29,343 bases of DNA, from NCBI GenBank assembly GCA_905250885.1, contig CAJNOQ010001688.1:1-29343 (forward strand), in the 5' to 3' direction. A model generated the notes under the pieces. That model was not told the origin of the DNA. It saw nothing but the letters and a program-made list of their open reading frames with translations, and searched no databases. The stretch is from Didymodactylos carnosus. Its lineage: Eukaryota; Rotifera; Eurotatoria; Philodinida; Philodinidae. Position 1 is the first letter of the stretch; every line of letters starts with the position of its first letter. Shown here piece after piece: positions 1 through 12,269 of the stretch. The translations under genes and the position numbers were made by a program.

Positions 1-369
1 TACCTTTTCTTTCTTTTTTGTGCATGTGATGATGCAGAGAACTTTTTTTCGCAGTTTCTGTCAAGTAACGGAGTACAGTACCCCAAGAATGATGTCAATC
101 TTTTTATAAGAACTTAGAATGTATAAGCGTTCCAAGGACAACATTAGGATGGTGGTAGATATGCACCAGTTACAGGTTTTTGCTAGTTAAATATAATTAT
201 AAAACTGTATAATTAGAAGAATTCGTGCGATTTGCACATGTTTAAAGGTAAAGACACATATATGGTCATAATTTATTATTAATCCTTAACGTAAAATAAA
301 GTCTAAGAAACGAGTTCATCATGTAAAATGTTAAACACGAACCGATAAGATCCATGGACTGCAAGTCTC
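1..369. other. gene-free stretch
   Basis: I see no coding exon, RNA gene or repeat here. The sequence is AT-rich on both strands without a sustained conserved reading frame. Confidence 0.5.
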
Positions 370-371
370 TA

Positions 372-492
372 CACGCTAAAAACAAATGCGACTTAGGGTC
401 AAATTAAGTCGCATTAATGTGCCTTATTCTGTGTAAATAAGGCACATTAATACGGCTTAATATGATCCTAAGTAGCATTTGGTTTTAGAGTG
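372..492. mobile_element. 121-bp palindromic MITE flanked by TA
   Basis: The two halves are inverted copies of each other. Left arm 372-428 begins CACGCTAAAAACAAATGC, and the reverse complement of the right arm (436-492) begins CACTCTAAAACCAAATGC; both run on to ATTAATGTGCCTTATT beside a loop of about 7 bases. The element is bounded by TA at 370-371 and at 493-494. Near-complete palindromy plus a TA duplication is what non-autonomous Tc1/mariner-type MITEs look like. There is no coding capacity. Superfamily assignment rests only on the TA and is tentative. Confidence 0.75.
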
Positions 493-494
493 TA

Positions 495-2195
495 CTATGT
501 ACTCTTCTTCTGGTTATGGGAACCATACTCTAATATCAACATTCAATAATATCGCTCTTTTTTTTTGAAGACAGTTCACCTCAAGTGAATGGATACCACT
601 TTCGATCTTCCGACACCCCATTTGCAATGCATCGAAATCTATCTTCTTTTGCTTCTAGATACAATAAAAGTATCGCACATCTCGCTATAGTATGCTCTGT
701 ATGATAACGCTAATCAAGTTTAAATGTTCCATTAAAAAAATCCAACGTCATCTGAAAGTCGCAGTTTTTGTCCAATTTTTTGCAAAAAATCGAGGAATCT
801 TGTTTTTTCCAGATCTGACACCTTGTGACTAAAGATCAGAAGAATCGCGCGTCCCAGTCTGTAAAAGGCAAATATAACAACTGTATCCAGACATAAGCAG
901 GAAAAATCTAACTTTTTCTTTCTTTTCGTCTGAATAGAAGACTCATTGTATACTGTAGACAAGAATTTAAGAATTTTTATTGGAGAAAGTTTGTGAATTT
1001 TTACGAATCTATGTGCTGTTTATATTCATCTGCGTGTTCATTTGTCAAAGATGTAGTTTACATATGATTTTCTAAACAAATAAAGTGAAAGTGCAAAATT
1101 ACTGGTAGGATCATATGCCTGAATCTCAGTAAAAAACCGAAAGCCAACATTTCAATCATTTGTTAAGTTTTATTCAATTAAATGTGTTTTTCACAGCGGT
1201 TTTATGCTTCTCATATTCATTTTAATTCTCAACGAAAGACAGTAAACGAGGAATGACATCCATGACAAATACAATAAAATACTTTAGCTCAGTTTAGTAA
1301 ACTGAAGAGGTTGAAATGGTATAAAACAAAGCAAAATGTTGAAGGAATGAGTTAATACGAACGTACAATCAGTTTATTATTATGCTAAAGCAAGAGAAGT
1401 AAAGAACGAATTTTCAAGTAGAAAAAGTTTATAAAAACCGTTAGAAACGCAGAATAAAATCAACTGATAAATTTACTCACCGAAATGCATTATTCTTTCT
1501 AAAATTAGACACTTTTTAACTAATTAGTTCAAAACAAAAACACATGTGTTAGTTTGTCTCACACAAAACTTGTGATGACGATATACTGATCTAAGCTTTC
1601 TCTCTCAAGAAACTAATGCGTAAACAAATCTGTTATAGTGTTCTATGACTTAGACTATTGGAAAACCCAACAATTGACTTTGTAATGATATTGATTCACA
1701 CATGTGAACTTAGATTTCTAGTAAATGTCAAAATTAAATTCACTACATTGTATCTGTATATGTTGTATAACGTGGCGATACGAAGACAAGCTCATGATAT
1801 AATACAGTTCTGTATAGTTTTGCTACTTCTGCTTTTAATTTTGTAAATAAACATGTTCATCATATTTAGTACTAACACGCAAACAGTGAAAAGAACATCA
1901 AGAAAAAAGATAGAACAAGCCAAAATATTTTGTTCAGTAACCAAAAATCAAGCAGACACATGGCTAAAAGAGAACAAAGAATTGTGAATTGAAATTAAAC
2001 AGAATAATAAATCTTTCAAATGGTTAAACACAAAAGGACTTTGCTCATGTAAATAGGTTTTGATCTATTCAAGGTCTGGTTCATTGAGAATTGTTGTAGA
2101 ATTACGCATGAATGAATCCGACCTGTTATGATGAATTGACTAAAACAAAATAAAAATAAAAGTTCTTTATATATAACAAGTGAGTCAGATTAAAC
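495..2195. other. gene-free AT-rich stretch
   Basis: No supported gene. The longest open frame (minus strand, 732-962, 76 codons) shows no recognisable domain and no splice context, so I do not call it. I found no RNA gene or obvious repeat. Confidence 0.45.
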
Positions 2196-2930
2196 CGGCC
2201 ACTTTTGCTTTCTGTTTTTGAGGCACTAAAAATCGTTTTAAACCCGATTTTGAGCACATTTGATAGAAAATTCATTGTTCTACAAAACTGTCGACTTTGT
2301 TTTTCGATTAAAATTTTCTTGTCGGCGCAAAATTTAAAAGATTAACACCTACTTAATCCTGTTTTCTGCACACATCTATCGATTTATGTAAGCCTATGCT
2401 CATAATGTTCGTACATTAGTAGATAGAGAATTTTGTGCTCTATGCTTCCACGACCTTTTTCAAGGTTCCTGGTACTATCGCTTAGAAGAAATAGGCTGGG
2501 AACTAACACCTAATGGTATTTTTGGATGCATTTTCTGGAAAATCATGTTTTCCAAGACGGACATGGTCTATGAAACGTAATTCTTTTTTCATTCATATTT
2601 TTTACTTCAAACATTTTTCTCGCAAATATTCCTTCTAAAATTCTGAATTATTCATCAAAAAATGCAAAATTTTACGGAGAACTTTGCAGCATATTTGATA
2701 ATTTTAGTCGAACCGTGATTAAAAACTTTTCATCATTTTTTCGTTTTCTGACCGTCGCAGCTGGATGGTTGAGTAGATGGTAATCTTTTAAACTTCACAC
2801 CAACAAGAAAGTTTTATTTGAAAAACAAAGTCGACAGTTTTGCGGAGCAATGAATTCTCTATCAAATGAGCTCAAAACCGAATTTTAAAACGATTACTAG
2901 CGCTCGAAAAACAGAAAGCAAAAATGGCCC
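2196..2930. mobile_element. ~735-bp element with long terminal inverted repeats
   Basis: The left end reads GGCCACTTTTGCTTTCTG (from 2197) and the right end, reversed, GGCCATTTTTGCTTTCTG (from 2929). The inverted similarity continues for roughly 140-150 bp per arm, for example around the shared AAAACTGTCGACTTTGTTTTT at about 2284-2304 and its complement near 2823-2843. The core between the arms (about 2345-2775) has no open frame I recognise, so this is a non-autonomous DNA-type or fold-back element. No clear target duplication was found. Its right end lies only about 20 bp past the TOM20 stop codon. Confidence 0.7.
2813..2818 (-). terminator. possible TOM20 polyadenylation signal AATAAA
   Basis: This is the first AATAAA I found downstream of the TOM20 stop on the minus strand, about 130 nt past it. 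It lies inside the right arm of the 2196-2930 element, so the mobile element may supply the transcript's 3' end. It is a six-base match only. Confidence 0.3.
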
Positions 2931-2948
2931 ATCCATTATACAATACTG

Positions 2949-3497
2949 TTATTCTAAACATACTTGAGCAGCTCGTGGTAAACGCATGATTATTTCCTGA
3001 AATAATTCTGGTGGTAATGATTGTTGAAATAATGCCATAAGACTTTGTGGTTGACTACAAACAGCCACAGCTTTGGCTAAATGTTCAACACCGGCATCCA
3101 AATCACCTTGTGATAAGCGCTCTTCTCCTTTTTGAATTTGTATCAGAAAAAATCGTTTCATTTCTTCGGCATTTGTTATATCAACTTCAACCTAAAATGA
3201 ATAATGGCATCTTCGTAATAAGGACTCTTCGATAATATCAAGACAAGTGAATTACAGATGAATCATCTTGATTTAGCAAAGGTTTTTGTTTTTGTTTTCG
3301 TCGTTCTAAAAAGAATATATGTTTATGACAACAGTCATCATATTCCAATAAATACATTTTTACTTACTTTCTTTTAATTTTTCACGAAATTCTGGTGCAC
3401 TGCGCCGTTTATGATCAAAATACACACAGTAACCAACGAAACTAACACTAAGTACTCCCAGCGCGAGCGCCCAATAAGATTTTGCTATATCTGGCAT
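2949..3497 (-). CDS. TOMM20: TOM20, mitochondrial outer-membrane import receptor subunit
   Basis: TOM20 binds presequences of precursor proteins at the outer mitochondrial membrane and passes them to the TOM pore. Three exons join in frame: 3497-3368, 3305-3256 and 3191-2949, giving 140 residues (animal TOM20 is about 145). An N-terminal membrane segment (about residues 7-26, containing WALALGVLSVSFVGY) is followed by a basic linker (KEKRRKQKQK). The receptor domain then carries EEMKRFFLIQIQKGEERL, GVEHLAKAVAVC and LPPELFQEIIMRLP, all at TOM20 family positions. Introns are 62 and 64 bp with GT-AG ends. The ATG directly follows a splice acceptor (TTTTTTAG then ATG), suggesting trans-splicing or a 5' UTR intron. 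The family's acidic C-terminal tail is nearly absent; the protein ends AQVCLE. It is divergently arranged with the first ARF gene. Confidence 0.93.
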
Positions 3498-3499
3498 CT

Positions 3500-4189
3500 A
3501 AAAAATATGAGATACAAGTGTATTAGATTGACAATGTTTTAGAATTTACTTTGATACACTTCCTATACATCGAGGTCGTTTCAATCTTTCGTCTCTACAA
3601 TATCTATTACTTGAGATTAACCTGTGACAGCCAAACATAGTATCTTATACTACAAAAAGCTTCTTTATTTCTCCGTTTCCTGAAGATTGGTGAGCTTTTT
3701 AATAATTTCCTGTCAAAATAGTTTAATAAGTCAAAGGATGAAGAAGAATCAGTGTATCGAGTTGAAAATACTCATAGAAATTACTTTTATTCGTTCGAAA
3801 GCAAAAACGTTCCATTAACCGTTAAGTAATTTTGAGTTTTGAAAAAGTATTAGTAATTTTTTTTTAATATTTTCATGATCAGACGGATAGAAGAAAGTGG
3901 GGTATTTGACTGAAGCACAACATGTTTTTTTATGGGTATATATTAACCCACACAATTTGAAATATATCTTGAATACTTAAATTTTTTCCACATTTATATC
4001 TTCTTTTTCAGATTAAATGTATCATCGAAAATTGCTCACTTATGAACATAGTAATATAGTTTTTCTTTCCTTTCTTTAAACAATCATCTCCAGGTAGTAA
4101 CCACTGCGCTACCGAAGAAAAAATCTTAATGACTACACATCGTAGAGAAAGAAAGTAAAAACGTCAGCCATATTTCACCATTACTCTTA
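3500..4189. other. divergent intergenic region between TOM20 and the first ARF gene
   Basis: About 690 bp with no gene. It must contain TOM20's promoter and the distal promoter of the ARF gene. A TGACGT half-site (minus strand, 4161-4166) lies near the ARF end. Around 4090-4120 the minus strand resembles the start of a tRNA (GGTAGCGCAGTGGTTA), but no B box or cloverleaf follows. Confidence 0.5.
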
Positions 4190-4212
4190 GCCACGTTGCA
4201 AATATCCACGTC
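4190..4212 (-). promoter_or_regulatory. paired ACGTGG elements upstream of the first ARF gene
   Basis: On the minus strand the stretch reads GACGTGG, eight bases, then AACGTGGC. The same pair (GACGTGG, five bases, AACGTGGC) occurs in the opposite orientation at 6889-6908, upstream of the second ARF gene. ACGTGG-core sites are bound by bZIP factors of the XBP1/ATF6/CREB type in animals. That is family knowledge; binding here is inference. Confidence 0.5.
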
Positions 4213-4225
4213 TATCATCTAAAAT

Positions 4226-4236
4226 CTATAAATATG
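4226..4236 (+). promoter_or_regulatory. TATA box of the first ARF gene
   Basis: CTATAAATATG lies 67 bp before the start codon and 14 bp from the ACGTGG pair. The identical 11-mer lies 84 bp before the start codon of the second ARF gene, which supports it as a core promoter element. Confidence 0.6.
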
Positions 4237-4289
4237 GAATATGTTCATGCTCAAGTTGTACTTTCACCAAAACTTTTAAACGAAATTAA

Positions 4290-5131
<842 letters not shown>

Positions 5132-5323
5132 TCATACTCAAACTTTTTTTCACACATATAAATACCGGTCAAATATGTACAGACAACTAGAAAAATTTTC
5201 TGTCATTCTTTGTATATATTGTTTTTTATGTTTTATATAAAATATGAATAGTGGACATCATAACAAAGGCATACTGCACAACAGAGATTACCACGAGCTG
5301 AGAAAACCCATGGGGGTCTACAG

Positions 5324-5540
5324 ATCCTCACGGGCCGGGCTTACGTTTTCGAATCTTGTTTATGGGTCGGACCGACCGGGCTGCAATTTGATGGCCTGCA
5401 TGCGAGCCTTTTTCTCAAAAAGTCGATAAAATTACAAGACAACATCGAAAGACAATACTCATAATAAACGTCAGAAAAAGACACTATCTTTACTTGAAAA
5501 TGTCGCTGACGAAGTTGACTGTCTTTTGAGTATCTGTTCT
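5324..5540 (+). repeat. dispersed repeat, copy A (possibly left part of an element reaching ~5910)
   Basis: This segment aligns along its length with 27355-27580, sharing for example GATAAAATTACAAGACAAC at 5425-5443 and GCAATTTGATGG near 5383. By eye it is roughly 80 percent identical. The left end GGGCCGGGC and the sequence near 5880-5908, which reversed reads TATGGGCCAGCCCGCAGG, may be imperfect terminal inverted repeats. If so, the element spans about 5324-5910. No intact protein is encoded. Confidence 0.7.
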
Positions 5541-5910
5541 GGATACTGCTAAAGCTACTGGCTAGAGTTTCTGTTTTTTATAGTTATTTTGTTCTCGGTC
5601 AGTTAAGTGATTGTGAAATTTTGAATGATGAAATTCCATCGATGGTAAATCGATTAATACTATGTCAAAATATCGCTTATCTATTCAAACAGACTTCGGG
5701 ATACTCAATAATAGAACAGTAACTAACATCTGTCTATCTAAAATATAACTGGATAAACTAAAGGAAAATACAAAGAGATTAACGGATTTCATGTTTCTAT
5801 AAGCTTATATCTAATGATATATTACCAAAGCCCAGCGCTTTTAATATCTCTTATGTTTCCATACTAATCTAGATTCTACGGGCTATCCTGCGGGCTGGCC
5901 CATAGAATAT

Positions 5911-6870
5911 TCCATTTTGTTCATCACGTTACATAAAAGAATAATCGGAGAACGAGAAAGAAGTGAATTGAAACTTTTTGAATTAATCAGGAAAAGTCTC
6001 ATATTAAATTCATTCAAACTAATTTTTTTTTAAAAAATTAATTTCAATTGATTTAGTTCGATAAACTAACTTAAACTGATTAAAAAATGTAGTTGATCTG
6101 AATTGGTTTATCAAACTAAATCAATTAAAATCAAGTTTTAATCTCGAAAAACGTAGTTCATGACCCTATCCTGTGAAAAAGTGTTGAGCCTTATGCCTGT
6201 GATGCTCTGCACGCCTCTAGTCTAAAATAGCTGCAAAAAGTCAAAAAAAAATAGAAACTGGAACGCTTCTTGGCAAGGAAGATAAAACACTTTCTGAGCC
6301 AAGAGGCACAACATCGTGCTAAAAAACACCAGAAATGTTTCTCTAGCTATTTTTATTATTACGTGAGAACAGTGATGGTTGTGGACGGGTGTGATCGGGA
6401 TCGGGATCAATTGTCGCATCATTTTCTATTCTATTTACATAGTCAGTCCATAACCATCATCGAAAGAGAACAAAAAAACATTTATATTGAACAAAAAAAG
6501 GAATTACGGTGTGCCCGTTCTGACAGTGACAGTTATCGACTTCATTTTCATTAAACCTTTTCCTAGCAATATTAGTCATTTGTATCTCTATAGCTATCTA
6601 AACTCATCTCTCGGAGAAGACAAGCTGACGATAATGATTCTCCAGTTGTGATTAAGAATGAAAAAAAGAATTTTGAAACATATCAAATGTTGTTACCAGG
6701 ATGATTGAATGAATGGCTCAGAATGAGTCATTTCATCCCAGATGACGCACAGTCTGCGTGAATAAAACAAAAGGTACGCTGACAACCAAAATATGTAATA
6801 AACGTGAATCACTAGCCAACAAAATCAGTATTAATGGATTTTTTTTCCTTTTCTGCATTCATTTTGCGTC
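5911..6870. other. gene-free stretch between the two ARF genes
   Basis: No supported gene. It contains a small inverted repeat: 6045-6066 (AATTGATTTAGTTCGATAAAC core) against 6106-6126, about 22-bp arms with two mismatches. An open frame at 6270-6554 is compositionally biased (poly-K, repeated GATCGG) and shows no domain. Confidence 0.45.
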
Positions 6871-6871
6871 T

Positions 6872-6908
6872 ACGTGTCCATTTCGAGTGACGTGGTTAAT
6901 AACGTGGC
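6872..6908 (+). promoter_or_regulatory. cluster of three ACGTG elements upstream of the second ARF gene
   Basis: ACGTG cores occur at 6872-6876, 6890-6894 (within TGACGTGG, 6888-6895) and 6902-6906 (within AACGTGGC). TGACGTGG matches the published core of the unfolded-protein-response element bound by XBP1/ATF6-type factors. The cluster lies 127-163 bp before the ATG. The GACGTGG/AACGTGGC pair also occurs at the other ARF gene, reversed. Confidence 0.5.
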
Positions 6909-6950
6909 ACTATAATTACCTGTTAGTAGAATTTCTCAATCAACAATGCG

Positions 6951-6961
6951 CTATAAATATG
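6951..6961 (+). promoter_or_regulatory. TATA box of the second ARF gene
   Basis: CTATAAATATG, identical to the motif at 4226-4236, lies 84 bp before the start codon. Confidence 0.6.
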
Positions 6962-7013
6962 TCCCTAATACTCGATTTCAAACGATAAGATACATATCAT
7001 TCACGTACATTAA

Positions 7014-7751
<738 letters not shown>

Positions 7752-7844
7752 TAAATGAAACATCGCTCGATTGCTTCTATTTGGATATTTTCAACAATTT
7801 GTACACACCTTATTTTCATACGTATCTACGATGGATAATTCTGG

Positions 7845-7850
7845 AATAAA
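7845..7850 (+). terminator. polyadenylation signal AATAAA of ARF copy 2
   Basis: AATAAA lies 93 nt after the stop codon and is followed by an A-rich run. Confidence 0.5.
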
Positions 7851-9285
7851 CAAAAAAAAAAATTCAAACCGAACATGTGATAAATCTACATCATTCTCCA
7901 AGCTACTTGATGAAATAATAAATATTAGAGAGTCATTTCCAAGATTCTAGTAGCTGCTCGTAGTACAAATACAATAATAGTAGTATAGATGGAACCGATC
8001 AAGAACCGCATAAATAGACAAAACTGGTCACTCTGGTTTTATTAATTGCAAGTCCAAATCGATTTTAGATAAATTTAGTAATTTTCTTGTTTTTTCAAAT
8101 AAATGTCTGTACGACAGCATTTTTGTGTATGTTTTAGAGTTTTTATGTGTAGCGCTTACGTATTTACCTTTTTCAATATACTAACCTATCAGCAAGAAGT
8201 GCGTTTCCTTTCCGTATAACCATACCTAACTAATTTTGGAGGTTTTGGGGAATCAATCGGTCAAAATTTGTTGTCTTCGGCTAACCCGTCATACATGCCG
8301 GTTCTAACTATACACAATAATGAGAAAATAATTAAAATTGATGTATACAATGTATTTGTATATTAGAAAAAAATAAGTGAAACAATAAAAAAAGATCTGT
8401 TTTTTGAGCCAAAAAACCGTACAAAAACATGTGAGAACATAACAAAAAGCTACAAATTGTTGATTTTTTTTCCAAAAAAATTTCCTCATAACAGAAAAAA
8501 ATTATATTTCAATAAAATAATTGAACAAAAAACGATGAAAGATTGTACATAATATTTAAAAAAAAGCTCTTGAAAAAATATTATAGCGCTTGCAGATAAT
8601 TTAATTGGAGCAACCCATTTTTGCCACTTTAAAAACTTTATTCTAATACCAATGATAGTAGATACAACAGTGTCATATTATTTATTTTTCTACACATGAA
8701 ACAAAGAACAAAATATCATATTAAAATTATAATCAATTTTGTTCGTATCTACTATTATTGTTGAATAAAGTTTGAAATCAGCTGCAAACGCATTACTATT
8801 TTGTCTTAAAATTTTTAAATGTAGAATATTTCTAAAGACTTTTAATTTATTTAAATTGTTAGACAGAATTATCGATGGAATATTTGTAAAAAAAATTTTT
8901 ATTCTTCCATCACTGTTCGCTATAGTTCTGATAACAACATAAAAAACCAAAATATTTGATAGTTTGGAACGATAACTAAGAAAATACTATGACAGAAATA
9001 TTTTCTGTATTATAAAAATAAATTGCACGTGCATTGCATAAAGAAAAACGTTTTATTAGCTTATTTAATAGAAAATAACAAGAAAAAGATGCATCTTCAT
9101 CATTGCTATAAAATTTATAAAAAACAAGACAATAGCAGTCAGATGATCACAGAAAGTGAAAATAGCTTTATGAAAAAAATAATGTAGAAAAAAGCTGCGA
9201 TTGAGTATATTAAACTATTAAGAAACATTTCATTTAAATTTCTTCCCCATCACTGTATTGAGAGAATAAAAAACAAGATCAGATC
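7851..9285. other. gene-free convergent intergenic region
   Basis: This lies between the 3' ends of ARF copy 2 (+) and the aftiphilin-like gene (-). It is very AT-rich with homopolymer A/T runs. Two minus-strand open frames (8304-8489, 8690-8950) are low-complexity translations without domains. I see no RNA gene or structured repeat. Confidence 0.5.
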
Positions 9286-11697
9286 TCAGTATAACGATGT
9301 TGTTTCATCATTTCCACCATTTAATTGAACATTAAACATTAAGCTTTTTGCGCTCATAAAACTTAAATTTGGTAATGATTTTAAAATATGTTTGACATTG
9401 TTTGTGTTTATTTTTGTTGGTGTTGTTGGAGAGAAAGATGATCCAGGAAAAAGTCCAATTGTCTTTATTAAAGGAACAGTAGTTTTAGTCGAACAAGCAT
9501 GTTCATTAGTGGTAGGTGATGACGTTGATAATGATATTGATGATTCTTGTACGTTTGTTGAAGACATCAAATCAGACATTTTTGATGGATGTAAATAATC
9601 GATATCTAATATTTTATTAGCATCAAATACTAAAATAAAAGTATTGATAAGATAATCATTCACTAATACAGTACAGTCAATATGTACGATATTTTGCGAA
9701 GATTAGTGTCAAAAATAATATATGCATGCTTTCTTGTCGAAGACGCTTTACAATTGTAATATCTCCGAAGTATGGATAACAAAAAGGATAAACATTATTT
9801 TCAATCCAAGTAATCGACGTCATGCATCATATAAATAAACAAAAAAAACTTCATCTGCTAGTACGGGTGTTCGGTTCTCGAGCTAGAATCGAAACGAAAA
9901 GGATCGCGGTTCTAGTTCCGCACTTAGAACAGAATCGCGATTCACGGTTCTGAGCTTAGAACCGAAAAATAATTTTTCAGACAGTAAGAAGTCAGCGAAA
10001 TAGAATTCATTTTATAGTAAACGAAAGGATTCGTTTAAATGACGACAGGCAAATATATCTTTTTGTAGTTTTGTCAATAGTGTGTTTTCATTTTGTTAAA
10101 AGAAAGGCAAATCAAAAGGTCTCGGTTTCGAAAAAAAAGGAACAGTCCAAGTAACCGTGGTTCCATCATCAGAACCGGTAGCGCAATTCCGATTCTCGAT
10201 GAAGAACCGAAAATAAAAGAACCGCTAATCCTATATGTCTGATTCTCTTCATTTTCATTAGTTTTACTGATAGTATTAGACGATAAACTAACTGTCCGAT
10301 CGTTGGTAGAAGAGAAAGGAGATTTTATTTTATCTAAATCTGTATACATAGACGCTTTTAACAAGACACACATCTAGTATAACTACACCGTTATTTGTTT
10401 AATATAATTACCTGTAGGTGAATTTTTTAAACTACCTTCTTTCCAATCAAAGTGTGAATTAAGAGTTGAGGATGGCTAAATCAATAAAAATATTAGTCCC
10501 ATGGTCAGATTCCTTCATTTCACTCTTACTTCATTTTCATTTTCTAACTGACCATAAACATTATCATTCATTATTGTTGATGTGATCTCTTCTGGTCGCA
10601 ATATTGTAGGTGTTAATGAAGTTGTTTTAGTCTATAGGAAAAAATACATCAATTTGCTTGATTAATGACGAATAGAGCATACTAACTGTATATCTTTCAT
10701 TGACACCAAGTGCTTGGTGAAAAAACTGTTCACTATTCGATTTTCTCCATTGAAATTTTAAACCATATGGATCATTTGAAACATCAGATAATACATTCCA
10801 TACACTAAAATAATACAATTATTAAATGACACTTAAGTAAAATAAACTAAACATACTTTAGACAGGGTTTCAGAGACGACAAAGTTGAATTTTTATTATT
10901 TATAAATGTTGGTAATTCAGAATATTCGCAATATTCAATGGTGGACGATGACGATGATGGAAATAAAAAACAAGTTTGAATTATTGACTCAATATCATTG
11001 ATATTACAAGATGGATCACACTATAACAAAAGAAAAATGTGCAGAACTTTGGCTCTTGAGTAAATCGTTTCAGGAATAAAAAGAAGTCACAACAAAGTTG
11101 TCTTCTATTTGAAAATGTGCGCAAGCGAACGAAAAATTTTGATCTGTCATTTATTCGACTTACAATCGGTAACGAAAGAGTTTTTGTTTTCGATTCTTGC
11201 TCTACAAATGAGTTCAATTCTGCTGATATGTGTCCTTCATTAAATTTGCCAGACTCATATTCCTCATCATTACCATTTTTTGTTAGTGTAGAATTGATTG
11301 TAGCTGGTAGATCTGTCACTATTGGTGTTGTGTTATATTCAAAATATTCCCATCCCTCATCGTTTTCCTCTTTCGTGAATGAAGTCTCACATTCTTGATT
11401 TATATTATTATTGTCAGTTTTGAATGATGCAAAATTAGCCCAGTTATTTGAAGGACTGTTATCTTCATCAGGAAAAAAATTTTTGTTGCTTATTTCGTTA
11501 GTTTTTTCTTCTGTTTCATCGTCTTTCTTGTCATCCATCGATTTCCACTCATCATCTTCATTTTTAGCTATTTGGCATTTGTTAATTTCAGCAGTTATTA
11601 CGGATGTTAATTCGTTGTTAAATAAAATTTGTGCATTTTCCTCAAGAGAAATACCGTCGTTGATATTGTCATTATTTGTAACAACAGTATCGGTCAT
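9286..11697 (-). CDS. AFTPH: aftiphilin-like clathrin/adaptor accessory protein
   Basis: Aftiphilin binds clathrin and the ear domains of AP-1 and AP-2 and works in trans-Golgi and endosome sorting. Exons: 11697-11164, 11020-10857, 10804-10687, 10631-10530, 10475-10412, 10339 to about 10223, and 9629-9286, about 480 residues in one frame. The N-terminal half is acidic and disordered, with WxxF adaptor-binding motifs WANF (86-89) and WEYF (116-119). The clathrin-binding region follows (VWNVLSDVSNDPYGLKFQW, then LGVNERYT). The end LPNLSFMSAKSLMF matches the family C-terminus. It is shorter than vertebrate aftiphilin, which is over 900 residues. The start is inferred: ATG lies 5 nt after a strong acceptor, so an upstream exon is possible. 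The donor of exon 6 is uncertain because a repeat abuts it; 10223 and 10208 both keep the frame. Confidence 0.85.
9864..10231. mobile_element. GGTTCT-rich inverted-repeat element in the last aftiphilin intron
   Basis: The left end GGGTGTTCGGTTCT and the reversed right end GGATTAGCGGTTCT resemble each other. The element is studded with GGTTCT/AGAACC units in both directions, for example near 9900-9965 and 10140-10225. That gives it a self-complementary character typical of MITE-like elements. It has no coding capacity. Its right end appears to overlap the 3' end of aftiphilin exon 6. Confidence 0.5.
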
Positions 11698-11704
11698 TAA
11701 ATCT

Positions 11705-12269
11705 TGAAAAAAAGAAAAATCAAATAAAAAATCATTGCAATAGTCCAGATGACAATCATTTCTCATTGAACATGTATCTAATTCAGAAACAAGGAACGAA
11801 TTTCGAAACGGCTGATTGTTAAAAAAAGTTTTAATAAAACTGAAAACTACTAAAACTCTCAAGAGCATCAATGTAAAACCTCAGTTTAACAGTAATTATG
11901 TTTGAATACTTCTCGAATGGTCTAAGTAAATTGTTGTGTATGACATGATACAACAACTTTCATAATGTTCTATCATCGTATATTTTAAATGTTTGTTAGA
12001 TTATTCGAAAATTTATTTATATAATATCACATACGTACACGTAGATAGACAGTAACAATATTAAAAGACGGAAAAAAATGACAAAATTAGCTATGGCTTT
12101 CAATTTGAAAAAAAGTAAGTATTCGCCAAAATAGGAGAAAAAAACAGATCAACGAAATAAATAAAAGTCAATCATGATTTTGTAATAGTCCTATAAAGAG
12201 AGAAAAATAGACATTGATATTGTCTTTAAAACAAAGGCGAGAAACAATGCAAATACACATATATACATA
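11705..12269. other. intergenic region between SART1 and aftiphilin genes
   Basis: 565 bp with no supported exon. It must hold the SART1 3' UTR and the aftiphilin promoter or 5' UTR intron. A pyrimidine tract ending TTTTTTTCAAG (minus strand, ending at 11703) is the acceptor next to the aftiphilin start. Confidence 0.5.

Noticed and set aside
732..962. 76-codon open frame on the minus strand
   Set aside because: No recognised domain, no supporting splice sites and no repeat relationship; length is within chance for this AT-rich sequence.
4089..4125. tRNA-like start on the minus strand (GGTAGCGCAGTGGTTA, an A-box-like match)
   Set aside because: No B box (GGTTCGANTCC type), no anticodon arm and no cloverleaf follow within 100 bp. 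It may be a relic of a tRNA or tRNA-derived SINE, but a tRNA gene is not supported.
6270..6554. 94-codon open frame between the two ARF genes
   Set aside because: Biased composition (K, Q, R runs from A-rich DNA and GATCGG repeats), overlapping open frame on the other strand, no domain.
11117..11707. Open frames of 93 and 98 codons on the plus strand
   Set aside because: They are antisense shadows of the acidic first exon of the aftiphilin-like gene.
10981..11871. Full 296-codon minus-strand open frame taken as one exon
   Set aside because: A consensus donor (GTAAGT) at 11163 and acceptors at 11021 and 11703 show that its two ends are intron or UTR; the downstream exon then joins in frame to the clathrin-binding region.
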